From Streptomyces sp. GESEQ-4 (GTDB lineage Bacteria > Actinomycetota > Actinomycetes > Streptomycetales > Streptomycetaceae): a stretch of 64,000 nt of DNA. Under the pieces are notes generated by a model. That model saw only the letters and a list, made by a program, of their open reading frames with translations. It was not told where the DNA came from and ran no database searches. Location of the stretch: the NCBI RefSeq assembly GCF_017948455.1, contig NZ_JAFFSU010000015.1:62001-126000 (forward strand), written 5' to 3'. Each line of letters starts with the position of its first letter. The first letter of the stretch is position 1. The position numbers and the translations under genes were made by a program. Shown piece after piece: positions 24,722 to 32,664 of the stretch.

Positions 24722-26290
24722 TCACGCTCCGCGCCGCACCTCGAAATGGTCGATGCGTTCGCCGCTCTGCGCCAGCGCCGACACCTTCAGCCGGGGCGCC
24801 GCACCGCTCTCCGCCTCCACCGAGAGGAAGGAGAAGCCCCGGTAGCGCACCCGCGACCACTCCACGGTCTCCGCCTTGGCGAGCCGTGACCTGGTCCACT
24901 GGAAGGTCGTCACCGACTCGCGCTCGCGGACGTGGCCCTCGTAGCTCTCGTCCGCGCCGACCGGGAAGCCGTACAGATCCTTGCCGCCGCCGCCCGCGGT
25001 GACGTACACGATCCCGTCCCGCGTCGGATCCGTCGACTCGCCGATCGGTACCGGCTTGCCGACCTCGCCGTTCTTGATGGCGTCCGTCCGCTCGTACACA
25101 TGGTTGTGTCCGTTGATCACCAGGTCCACCTCGTGCCGCGCGAACAGCGGCAGCCACTCGGCGCGTACGCCGCCGTCGGAGGCGTGGGTCGATGTGGAGT
25201 ACGCGCAGTGGTGGAAGAAGACGACGATGAAGTCGACGTCCGCGGACGACCGCAGTTCACGCAGCTTCTCGTCCAGCCACTTCGTCTGCCGGCCGTCCGT
25301 GTAGCCGAGGTTGGCCGGGATCTCGTACGACACGTCGTTCGCGTCCAGCGCGACCACACCGACGTTTCCGTAGGTGAACGCGTACACGCCCGGCGCGGTG
25401 CGCGGGTCGAAGCCGTTGTCCGGGAGGGAGAAGCGGGCCGACTGGCCGCCGTAGCCGTCCGGCGAGTACCAGGCCTCCATGTCGTGGTTGCCGGTGGTCA
25501 CCATCCACGGCACCGATCTGGCCACCGTCTCCGTCTGCTTGAGGAACAGGTCCCACTGCCCGGGGTCGTAGGAGTCGGACTCCTTGCCGCGGCCGTTGAC
25601 GTTCGCGTAGCAGATGTCGCCGGCGTGCAGATGGAAAGCGGGGTCCTGGCGGAGCAGTACATGGTCGTTGGCTGCCGCGTCCTTGCCCACGCCCTGGTCG
25701 CCGAACGCGGTGAAGACGAAGGTCTTGGGGGCCGCTGGCGCCGTACGGAAGGAGCTGATCGTCGAGCGGCGGTCCGGGGAGGCCGGGTCGAAGCCGTCGT
25801 GGCCGACGCCGTAGTAGTACGTGGTGCCGGGGCGCAGGCCGTCCAGGGCGGCGTGCACGTAGTACTGCTCGAACGCCGGGCGCACGCCCTGGAGTTCGGG
25901 GGTGTGCAGGTCGCGCACCTCGGCCTCGATCTTCCGGCTCAGCTCCTCGGGCCGGGTGCCGATCCGGACGTACGGCTTCTTGACCGCGGCCGGGACCTGC
26001 CAGGAGATCCGCATCTGCGTCTTCGGGTCGGCGCCGAAGGCGAGATGGCGGCCGAAGGGGGTGACGACCGAGCCGGGGACCTTGGTGGTGGCGGAGTTCG
26101 TGGCGGAGGGGGACGGCTTGGTCGTCGTCGTTCCCGACTCCGAGCATCCGGTGAGCAGTCCGCCCGCCACCGCGCCCGCCGTCACCAGCGTGCGGCGGCG
26201 GGTCAGTCTGGTGCGCAGGTACTCGTGCTGCTCGGCCATGCTCATCCGGCGCGCGAGCCGCGGCGGAATACCGAAGTCGGGAAGGTCCAT
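24722..26290 (-). CDS. purple-acid-phosphatase-like metallophosphoesterase, Tat lipoprotein
   Basis: A 522-residue exported phosphatase. The N-terminus has TRRRTLVTAGAVAGG followed by the lipobox LLTGC (about residues 46-50), which fits a twin-arginine lipoprotein with an unusually long n-region. Next come a fibronectin-like domain (about 75-180) and the metallophosphoesterase core: TAFGDQG, LHAGDICY, VTTGNHD, FFHHCAYS and NGHNHVYER, the dinuclear metal ligands in order. It should hydrolyse phosphomonoesters or diesters outside the cell, probably for phosphate scavenging. The ATG at 26290 has GGGAAG 9 nt upstream; longer frames to the right run antisense through leuB and are rejected. Confidence 0.9.
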   Translation of the reverse strand: MDLPDFGIPPRLARRMSMAEQHEYLRTRLTRRRTLVTAGAVAGGLLTGCSESGTTTTKPSPSATNSATTKVPGSVVTPFGRHLAFGADPKTQMRISWQVPAAVKKPYVRIGTRPEELSRKIEAEVRDLHTPELQGVRPAFEQYYVHAALDGLRPGTTYYYGVGHDGFDPASPDRRSTISSFRTAPAAPKTFVFTAFGDQGVGKDAAANDHVLLRQDPAFHLHAGDICYANVNGRGKESDSYDPGQWDLFLKQTETVARSVPWMVTTGNHDMEAWYSPDGYGGQSARFSLPDNGFDPRTAPGVYAFTYGNVGVVALDANDVSYEIPANLGYTDGRQTKWLDEKLRELRSSADVDFIVVFFHHCAYSTSTHASDGGVRAEWLPLFARHEVDLVINGHNHVYERTDAIKNGEVGKPVPIGESTDPTRDGIVYVTAGGGGKDLYGFPVGADESYEGHVRERESVTTFQWTRSRLAKAETVEWSRVRYRGFSFLSVEAESGAAPRLKVSALAQSGERIDHFEVRRGA

Positions 26291-26419
26291 GGCTGTGAAC
26301 TTCCCAGCGAAGCCCAACACCCGCCCTGCGTACGGGTGAACACAGGGCGACGCCGTGGTGTTGCCGCCCCCCGCGTGTCCGTATCCCGGACGCCTTGTGT
26401 CATCCCATGGGACGAGAGG

Positions 26420-26425
26420 TAGGGT
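26420..26425 (+). promoter_or_regulatory. -10 box TAGGGT of leuB
   Basis: TAGGGT lies 6 nt before the leuB ATG, fitting a leaderless start. The same AGGTAGGG stretch could alternatively serve as a ribosome site. TTGTGT 19 nt upstream is a possible -35. Confidence 0.5.
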
Positions 26426-26431
26426 GCCGAT

Positions 26432-27475
26432 ATGTCTCGCAGCCTCAATCTCGCAGTGATCCCCGGTGACGGCATCGGCCAGGAGGTCGTGGCCGAAGGC
26501 CTGAAGGTCCTCTCCGCCGTCCTCCCGCAGGATGTGAAGCTGGAGACCAAGGAGTACGACTTCGGCGCCAAGCGCTATCACGCCACCGGTGAGACCCTCA
26601 CCGACGCCGACGTGGACGCCCTGAAGAAGCACGACGCCATCCTGCTCGGCGCCATCGGCGACCCGTCGGTCCCGTCCGGCGTGCTGGAGCGCGGCTTCCT
26701 GCTGAAGCTCCGCTTCCTCTTCGACCACCACGTCAACCTGCGGCCGTCGAAGCTGCTTCCGGGTGTGGACACGCCGTTGAAGGGCGAGCCGTCCATCGAC
26801 TTCGTCGTCGTCCGCGAGGGCACCGAGGGCCCGTACACCGGCAACGGCGGCACCATCCGCAAGGGCACCGAGCACGAGGTCGCCACCGAGGTCTCCGTGA
26901 ACACGGCCTTCGGTGTCGAGCGCGTGGTGCGCGACGCGTTCGCCCGCGCCCAGGCCCGCCCCCGCAAGAAGCTCGCGCTGATCCACAAGAACAACGTGCT
27001 GACCTTCGCGGGTCACCTGTGGACGAACACCTTCAACAAGGTGGCCGAGGAGTTCCCCGAGGTCACCACCGAGTACATGCACGTCGACGCGGCGACCATC
27101 TACCTGGTCACCCAGCCCGAGCGGTTCGACGTCATCGTCACCGACAACCTCTTCGGCGACATCATCACCGACCTCGCCGCGGCCGTCTCCGGCGGCATCG
27201 GCGTCGCCGCGAGCGGGAACATCAACCCGACCGGCGAGTTCCCCTCGATGTTCGAGCCGGTCCACGGTTCCGCGCCCGACATCGCAGGCCAGGGCAAGGC
27301 CGACCCCACCGCCACGGTCCTGTCCGTCGCCCTGCTCCTGCGCCACCTCGGCTACGAGGCCGAGGCCGCCCGTATCGACGAGGCGGTCTCCGTCGACCTG
27401 GCCGAGCGCACCGGCAAGCCCGCCCGCAGCACCGCCGAGATCGGCGACGCGCTCGCGGTACGAGTAGCCGGCTGA
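26432..27475 (+). CDS. leuB: 3-isopropylmalate dehydrogenase
   Basis: A 347-residue NAD enzyme that oxidises and decarboxylates 3-isopropylmalate to 2-ketoisocaproate in leucine synthesis; the same enzyme class handles the methylmalate step of the citramalate route. Motifs are VIPGDGIGQEVVAEGL at the N-terminus, FDHHVNLRPSKL with substrate-binding Arg, DFVVVREGTEGPYTGNGG, KNNVLTFAGHLW with the catalytic Lys, and NLFGDIITDLAAAVSGGIGV with metal-binding Asp. FEPVHGSAPDIAGQGKADP closes the NAD site. The length is normal. It is transcribed alone, diverging from the phosphatase, with its own terminator. Confidence 0.96.
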   Translation: MSRSLNLAVIPGDGIGQEVVAEGLKVLSAVLPQDVKLETKEYDFGAKRYHATGETLTDADVDALKKHDAILLGAIGDPSVPSGVLERGFLLKLRFLFDHHVNLRPSKLLPGVDTPLKGEPSIDFVVVREGTEGPYTGNGGTIRKGTEHEVATEVSVNTAFGVERVVRDAFARAQARPRKKLALIHKNNVLTFAGHLWTNTFNKVAEEFPEVTTEYMHVDAATIYLVTQPERFDVIVTDNLFGDIITDLAAAVSGGIGVAASGNINPTGEFPSMFEPVHGSAPDIAGQGKADPTATVLSVALLLRHLGYEAEAARIDEAVSVDLAERTGKPARSTAEIGDALAVRVAG

Positions 27476-27493
27476 CCCGCCGCGCTACAACAA

Positions 27494-27526
27494 GCCGCCG
27501 GGTCTTCAAGTACCCGGCGGCTTTTC
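27494..27526 (+). terminator. leuB intrinsic terminator
   Basis: GCCGCCGGGT (27494-27503) pairs perfectly with ACCCGGCGGC (27512-27521) across an 8-nt loop, followed by TTTTC. This is the clearest rho-independent terminator in the window. Confidence 0.9.
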
Positions 27527-27712
27527 TATGTCCCCGCCGGGTGCCACCATCATCCCCTGGGTCGCATTCACGCCGATTTCTTCCACGGCCCGCGCTTGCG
27601 ATAATCGAACGCGGAGCCGCGGTATGAGGGAATGCTCGGACGTCCTAGCACTGGCCACTGGCAGTACTGGCGTGAGCGCGGCCCGTCACACACAACCGGT
27701 GAAGGACAACTC

Positions 27713-28801
27713 ATGACGACGCCCACGATCGAGCTCAAGCCCTCGGCCTCGCCACTCTCCGACGCGGAGCGCGCGGCGATGCTGGCCAACCCCGGGTTCG
27801 GCCGGCACTTCACCGACCACATGGTGGTCATCAAGTGGACGGCGGGCCGCGGCTGGCACGACGGCCAGCTCGTCCCGTACGCGCCGCTCTCCCTCGACCC
27901 GGCCACCATGGTCCTGCACTACGCGCAGGAGATCTTCGAGGGACTGAAGGCCTACCGCCAGCCCGACGGCTCCGTGGCCATGTTCCGCCCGGACAAGAAC
28001 GCCAAGCGCTTCCAGGCGTCCGCCCGCCGCCTCGGCATGCCCGAGCTGCCGGTCGAGACGTTCATCGAGGCATGCGGCGCGCTGGTGAAGCAGGACGAGG
28101 CCTGGGTTCCGGCGCACGGCGGCGAGGAGTCCCTGTATCTGCGGCCGTTCATGATCGCCACCGAGGTCGGGCTGGGCGTGAAGCCGGCCGGCGAGTACCT
28201 CTTCCTGGTCATCGCCTCTCCCGCGGGCGCCTACTTCCCCGGCGGCGTGAAGCCGGTCTCCATCTGGCTCTCCGAGGACCGCGTCCGCGCCGTCCCGGGC
28301 GGCATGGGTGACGCGAAGACGGGCGGCAACTACGCGGCCTCCCTCCTCGCCCAGGCCGAGGCCGCCGCCAAGGGCTGCGACCAGGTCTGCTACCTCGACG
28401 CCGTCGAGCACAAGTGGATCGAGGAACTCGGCGGCATGAACCTGTACTTCGTGTACGGCGACCGGATCGTCACCCCCGCCCTCACCGGTTCCATCCTCGA
28501 GGGCGTCACCCGCGACTCCCTGCTCGCCGTCGCCCGCGACCTCGGCTACACCTCCGAGGAGGGCCGCGTCTTCATCGACCAGTGGCAGCGCGACGCCGAG
28601 AACGGCACCCTCACCGAGGTCTTCGCCTGCGGCACCGCGGCCGTCATCACCCCCGTCGGCACCGTCAAGCGCGAGGGCGCCGAGTGGCAGCAGTCGGGCG
28701 GCGAGCCGGGCGAGGTCACGCTGAAGCTCCGTCAGGCGCTGCTGGACATCCAGCGGGGCGTCACTGAGGACAAGCACGGTTGGATGTATCCGCTGAGCTG
28801 A
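27713..28801 (+). CDS. ilvE: branched-chain amino acid aminotransferase
   Basis: A 362-residue fold-type IV PLP enzyme that performs the last step of valine, leucine and isoleucine synthesis. It shows HYAQEIFEGLKAYRQPDG, LYLRPFMIATE, the PLP-Lys region GGMGDAKTGGNYAASLL, EHKWIEELGGMNLYFVYGD, and ACGTAAVITPVG near the end, the class-IV order of the long (group II) BCAT. The ATG at 27713 follows GAAGGACA with 6-nt spacing. It lies 238 bp after leuB behind a terminator, so it has its own promoter; GATAAT near 27600 is a possible -10. No leader peptide is seen. Confidence 0.96.
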   Translation: MTTPTIELKPSASPLSDAERAAMLANPGFGRHFTDHMVVIKWTAGRGWHDGQLVPYAPLSLDPATMVLHYAQEIFEGLKAYRQPDGSVAMFRPDKNAKRFQASARRLGMPELPVETFIEACGALVKQDEAWVPAHGGEESLYLRPFMIATEVGLGVKPAGEYLFLVIASPAGAYFPGGVKPVSIWLSEDRVRAVPGGMGDAKTGGNYAASLLAQAEAAAKGCDQVCYLDAVEHKWIEELGGMNLYFVYGDRIVTPALTGSILEGVTRDSLLAVARDLGYTSEEGRVFIDQWQRDAENGTLTEVFACGTAAVITPVGTVKREGAEWQQSGGEPGEVTLKLRQALLDIQRGVTEDKHGWMYPLS

Positions 28802-28815
28802 GCGCCCACCCGCGG

Positions 28816-28859
28816 ACGCGGACCCGCCCCGGACGCTCCTGTCCGGGGCGGGTCCGCGT
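28816..28859. terminator. bidirectional terminator between ilvE and the beta-lactamase-like gene
   Basis: Positions 28816-28834 and 28841-28859 are perfect complements, a 19-bp stem with a 6-nt loop (GCTCCT), between converging genes. It has no U-tract. Confidence 0.85.
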
Positions 28860-28863
28860 GTTC

Positions 28864-29997
28864 TCAGGAACTCCCGTCCCGCACCCGGTCCAGGATGCCC
28901 TCGGTCAGCTCTCCCGCCCGGTCGTCGAGGTTCCACTTCCCGTCCCGGTAGGCGTGGTTGCTCACCCAGAAGACGAGGACGCCGTCGCGCAGGGAGCGGC
29001 CGAGCAGCGCCAGCGACCAGTCGTTGCCGCCGTCGTGCCAGGCCAGCGGGCCGTCGGGGGTGTCGCTGATGGTCCAGCCGTAGCCGTACGAGTCGTCCGA
29101 GTCGGGCTCCGGCACGCGTGGCTCGAACAGCTTGTCCCTGGCCCCCGCCGGCAGGATCTCGTCGCCCAGGAGGGCCCGGTGCCAGCGGAGCATGTCGCCC
29201 GCGGTGGAGAGCATGCCGCCGTTGCCGCGCAGGTTCCAGTACGGCCCGTCGGCGGCCCAGGGGTGGTCGAAGGGCCTGCCCTGGCTCCGGCCCGCGCTGT
29301 CGTACTCCACGGCGACCAGATGCCGTGGCCACCGGGGCAGCACGTACCCGGTCCGGGTCATGCCGGCGGGGGCGAACAGATGCCGGGCCAGGAACGGCTC
29401 GTAGCCCTCTCCCGACGCCTTCTCGACGATCGCCGCGAGCAGGCTGTACCCGGTGTTGGAGTAGGAGAACTCCGCTCCCGGCGCCGACCGGAGCTTCGAC
29501 GCCAGCGCCCCGCGCACCAGTTCGTCGCGGGAGACAGGGTCGTAGTCGTCGCCGAGCCCTTCGACCAGGCCCGAAGTGTGGGTGAGCAGGTGCTCGACCG
29601 TGATGGCGCGCTTGTCGTCCGGCACCGGCCCGAGGTACCGGCCGATGCGGTCGCCCACCCGGAGCCGGCCCATCGCCTCCAGTTTCACGATCGCGGCCGC
29701 CGTGAACTGCTTGGTGACCGACCCGACGTCGTACACCGTGCGGCAGCTCGCGGCGGTGCCGGCGGCGCGGTCCGACGTGCCGAACCCGGCGCAGTACGCG
29801 AGTTCGTCACCGTGTGCGGCGAGCACGGTGCCGCCGGCGCCCGTGGGCCAGGTGCGGTGGACGAAGTCGGCGACGGGGTCGACGTCGTGCGGCGGCCGCG
29901 ACTCGGCCGGGGGAGCGCCGAACAGCAGCAGCGCCAGTACGGCGGCGGCCGCACCGGCGAGGCGGCGGCGGGAGCGGGAGCGGTGAGACGGACCCAT
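28864..29997 (-). CDS. secreted beta-lactamase/D-Ala-D-Ala carboxypeptidase-like serine hydrolase
   Basis: A 377-residue class C beta-lactamase-family protein. The signal peptide has an RSRSRRRLAG n-region, an Ala/Leu core and a cleavage site near AES. Catalytic motifs are SVTK (SxxK, in DVGSVTKQFTAAAIVKLE), YSN (YxN, in FSYSNTGYSLLAAIVEKA) and HDG (KTG equivalent, in AWHDGGNDW). The HTSGL loop is present. Such proteins are D-aminopeptidases, esterases or carboxypeptidases as often as beta-lactamases. The ATG at 29997 has GGAGGT 5 nt upstream. It faces ilvE across a strong terminator. The substrate is unknown. Confidence 0.9.
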   Translation of the reverse strand: MGPSHRSRSRRRLAGAAAAVLALLLFGAPPAESRPPHDVDPVADFVHRTWPTGAGGTVLAAHGDELAYCAGFGTSDRAAGTAASCRTVYDVGSVTKQFTAAAIVKLEAMGRLRVGDRIGRYLGPVPDDKRAITVEHLLTHTSGLVEGLGDDYDPVSRDELVRGALASKLRSAPGAEFSYSNTGYSLLAAIVEKASGEGYEPFLARHLFAPAGMTRTGYVLPRWPRHLVAVEYDSAGRSQGRPFDHPWAADGPYWNLRGNGGMLSTAGDMLRWHRALLGDEILPAGARDKLFEPRVPEPDSDDSYGYGWTISDTPDGPLAWHDGGNDWSLALLGRSLRDGVLVFWVSNHAYRDGKWNLDDRAGELTEGILDRVRDGSS

Positions 29998-30119
29998 GTG
30001 ACCTCCAACGGCGGGAATCCGCACCGAGGTTGACCGTCTCTCGCGCCGTTGCTCAACCTGCCAGGGCGTTCGAGCTTGTGCGAGTCTGTGTACGTCCAGC
30101 TCACCAGGGGGGAATCACG

Positions 30120-30659
30120 ATGACCACCGCACCGCCCACACCGCCCGACACCGACGCCGCCGCCTTCGTCGCCGCACTGCGCCGCCTCAAGGCCTGGTCG
30201 GGCCTGAGCTACCGCCGACTGGAACGCCGTGCGGCGGACGCGGGCCACACCCTGCCGTACTCCACGGCGGCGACCATGCTCGGCCGCGAACGGCTGCCTC
30301 GCGCGGAACTCGTCGCCGCGTTCGTGGCGGCGTGCGGGCTGCGCGGGGCGGAGGCGGAGGCGTGGGTCGACGCGCGCAGCCGCATCGCGTGCGGCGGGGT
30401 GGACGCGGGAGGTTCCGTAGGGCGCCCCTCCGAGCGCCCCCTGGTGGTGACGCCGCCGGTCCGGAGCGGGCCGATGGAGGCCGTGCCGCTGCGGCGACCG
30501 CAGCCACTGCGGTGGGCGCCGATCGCCGCCGCCGTGCTGCTGACCGCCCTCCTCGGCGGGGCACTGGCGAGCGGCGATGTCACCGACGACGAGGAGATAC
30601 GGCAGTCGCGGACCGCCTACGACATCGGCGCCCACGCGTTCGTACGCCACCTGCGGTGA
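30120..30659 (+). CDS. membrane-anchored HTH (XRE-like) protein
   Basis: A 179-residue protein. The N-terminal 70 residues (AFVAALRRLKAWSGLSYRRL, TLPYSTAATMLGRERLPRAE) are the helix-turn-helix type common in Streptomyces. After a Pro-rich linker there is one membrane segment (PIAAAVLLTALLGGALASG, about 132-150) and a short acidic outside tail. The topology resembles one-component membrane regulators or HTH proteins linked to nucleoside-hydrolase-type systems. A GGGGGGAA ribosome site precedes the ATG. It is divergent from the beta-lactamase-like gene with 122 bp between them. Its target is unknown. Confidence 0.75.
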   Translation: MTTAPPTPPDTDAAAFVAALRRLKAWSGLSYRRLERRAADAGHTLPYSTAATMLGRERLPRAELVAAFVAACGLRGAEAEAWVDARSRIACGGVDAGGSVGRPSERPLVVTPPVRSGPMEAVPLRRPQPLRWAPIAAAVLLTALLGGALASGDVTDDEEIRQSRTAYDIGAHAFVRHLR

Positions 30660-30725
30660 TCAACTGGCTGTTCGCATCCTGAGACGGACGGTGAGCGCGG
30701 GGGAAAGCTGTGCCAGACTGCCCCC

Positions 30726-30776
30726 GTGCTCTCGTTCGCCACGATTATTGGCAGCAGGCGCGCCGGTCCGCAGTGA
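30726..30776 (+). CDS. cimA leader peptide with Ile-Ile codons (MLSFATIIGSRRAGPQ)
   Basis: A 16-codon frame from GTG 30726 to TGA 30776. Two adjacent isoleucine codons are both ATT, rare in this genome. CAGACT at 30714-30719 lies 6 nt before the GTG and could be a -10 box for a leaderless start; no ribosome site is visible. It is followed at once by a stem-loop (30777-30803), then an intrinsic terminator (30832-30856), then cimA. The arrangement mirrors the ilvB leader and fits isoleucine-sensitive attenuation of the isoleucine-specific citramalate route. This is inferred from layout only. Confidence 0.6.
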   Translation: MLSFATIIGSRRAGPQ

Positions 30777-30803
30777 CCGCCACGTACGACCAGGTACGGG
30801 CGG
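30777..30803 (+). promoter_or_regulatory. pause/antiterminator stem-loop after the cimA leader peptide
   Basis: CCGCC plus CGTAC (30777-30787, one bulged A) pairs with GTACG plus GGCGG (30794-30803) around a GACCAG loop. It starts right after the leader stop codon, where a ribosome that finishes translation would cover it. Confidence 0.55.
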
Positions 30804-30831
30804 ACACCGTCGTCCTCGACCCGCGCGCAGA

Positions 30832-30856
30832 CCTCTCGCACCCGCGAGGGGTTTTT
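30832..30856 (+). terminator. cimA attenuator (intrinsic terminator)
   Basis: CCTCTCGC (30832-30839) pairs with GCGAGGGG (30844-30851) with one U-G pair and an ACCC loop, followed by TTTTT. It lies 113 nt before the cimA start codon, with no gene ending nearby other than the HTH gene 173 bp upstream. Confidence 0.75.
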
Positions 30857-30968
30857 CGCTTTTCTGGCCCACCTACAGCCGGGAGCGCAGCGCGAGGGAT
30901 CATTGGAGGACGGTGGAGCCGGTCATTCCGGTAACGACCGAGATCCCCTCATCAGGAGCCAACACACC

Positions 30969-32573
30969 ATGACGGAAACCAGCGAGCTCGACGACTCCTT
31001 CCACGTCTTCGACACCACCCTGCGCGACGGCGCGCAGCGGGAGGGCATCAACCTCACCGTCGCGGACAAGCTGGCCATCGCACGGCACCTGGACGACTTC
31101 GGCGTGGGCTTCATCGAGGGCGGCTGGCCCGGCGCCAACCCGCGGGACACGGAGTTCTTCGCACGGGCGCAGGCGGAGATCGCCTTCCAGCACGCCCAGC
31201 TGGTCGCCTTCGGCGCCACCCGTCGCGCGGGCGGCAAGGCGAGCGAGGACCACCAGGTCAGGGCGCTGCTGGAGTCCGGCGCCCCGGTGATCACCCTGGT
31301 CGCCAAGTCCCATGACCGGCACGTCGAACTCGCGCTGCGCACCACGCTCGACGAGAACCTGGAGATGGTCCGCGACACGGTCTCCTTCCTGAAGGAGCAG
31401 GGCCGCCGCGTCTTCGTCGACTGCGAGCACTTCTTCGACGGCTACCGCGCCAACCCCGAGTACGCCAAGGCCGTCGTCCGTACGGCGTCGGAGGCCGGCG
31501 CCGACGTCGTGATCCTCTGCGACACCAACGGCGGCATGCTCCCGGCGCAGGTCCAGGCGGTCGTCTCGACGGTCCTGGCCGACACGGGCGCCCGGCTCGG
31601 CATCCACGCCCAGGACGACACCGGCTGCGCCGTCGCCAACACCCTCGCCGCCGTGGACGCCGGCGCGACCCACGTCCAGTGCACGGCGAACGGCTACGGC
31701 GAGCGCGTCGGCAACGCCAACCTCTTCCCCGTCGTCGCCGCCCTGGAGCTGAAGTACGGCAAGAAGGTCCTTCCCGACGGCCACCTCCGCGAGATGACCC
31801 GTATCTCGCACGCGATCGCCGAGGTCGTGAACCTCACCCCCTCCACCCACCAGCCCTACGTCGGCGTCTCCGCCTTCGCGCACAAGGCCGGACTGCACGC
31901 CTCCGCGATCAAGGTCGACCCCGACCTGTACCAGCACATCGACCCCGAGCAGGTCGGCAACACCATGCGCATGCTGGTCTCCGACATGGCGGGCCGCGCC
32001 TCCATCGAGCTCAAGGGCAAGGAACTCGGCGTCGACCTCGGCGACGACCGCGAGCTAGTCGGCCGGGTCGTCGAGCGGGTGAAGGAGCGGGAGCTCAAGG
32101 GCTACACGTACGAAGCGGCCGACGCGTCCTTCGAACTGCTGCTGCGTGCCGAGGTCGAGGGCAGGCCGCTGAAGTACTTCGAGGTCGAGTCCTGGCGCGC
32201 GATCGTCGAGGACCGCCCCGACGGCACCCACGCCAACGAGGCCACGGTCAAGCTCTTCGCCAAGGGCGAGCGCATCGTCGCCACCGCCGAGGGCAACGGC
32301 CCCGTCAACGCCCTGGACCGCGCCCTGCGCGTCGCCCTGGAGAAGATCTACCCCCAGCTCGCCAAGCTCGAGCTCGTCGACTACAAGGTCCGCATCCTCG
32401 AAGGCAAGCACGGCACCCAGTCCACCACCCGTGTCCTCATCGCTACCTCCGACGGCGAGGGCGAGTGGTCGACGGTCGGCGTCGGCGAGAACGTCATCGC
32501 CGCGTCCTGGCAGGCGCTGGAGGACGCGTACGCGTACGGGCTGCTGCGGGCGGGGGTGGAGCCGGCCGAGTGA
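30969..32573 (+). CDS. cimA: (R)-citramalate synthase
   Basis: This 534-residue enzyme condenses pyruvate with acetyl-CoA to citramalate, which LeuCD and LeuB convert to 2-ketobutyrate for isoleucine. The TIM barrel has FDTTLRDGAQREGINLTVAD (about residues 14-33), GGWPGANPRDTEFF and the metal site LGIHAQDDTGCAVANTLAAV. The C-terminal LeuA-dimer domain (about 395-525) carries the isoleucine feedback site. EGINL at the start and GGWPG distinguish CimA-type from LeuA-type proteins. The ATG at 30969 has AGGAG 11 nt upstream. It is preceded by a leader peptide and terminator. Confidence 0.93.
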   Translation: MTETSELDDSFHVFDTTLRDGAQREGINLTVADKLAIARHLDDFGVGFIEGGWPGANPRDTEFFARAQAEIAFQHAQLVAFGATRRAGGKASEDHQVRALLESGAPVITLVAKSHDRHVELALRTTLDENLEMVRDTVSFLKEQGRRVFVDCEHFFDGYRANPEYAKAVVRTASEAGADVVILCDTNGGMLPAQVQAVVSTVLADTGARLGIHAQDDTGCAVANTLAAVDAGATHVQCTANGYGERVGNANLFPVVAALELKYGKKVLPDGHLREMTRISHAIAEVVNLTPSTHQPYVGVSAFAHKAGLHASAIKVDPDLYQHIDPEQVGNTMRMLVSDMAGRASIELKGKELGVDLGDDRELVGRVVERVKERELKGYTYEAADASFELLLRAEVEGRPLKYFEVESWRAIVEDRPDGTHANEATVKLFAKGERIVATAEGNGPVNALDRALRVALEKIYPQLAKLELVDYKVRILEGKHGTQSTTRVLIATSDGEGEWSTVGVGENVIAASWQALEDAYAYGLLRAGVEPAE

Positions 32574-32664
32574 GTCGGCGGTGACCATCCGGACCTGGCG
32601 CTCGTTCAGGGAAACGTACTTCCCGGAAGTGCGGTTCCCCTAGCGTGAGACCCGGAGGTCACTC

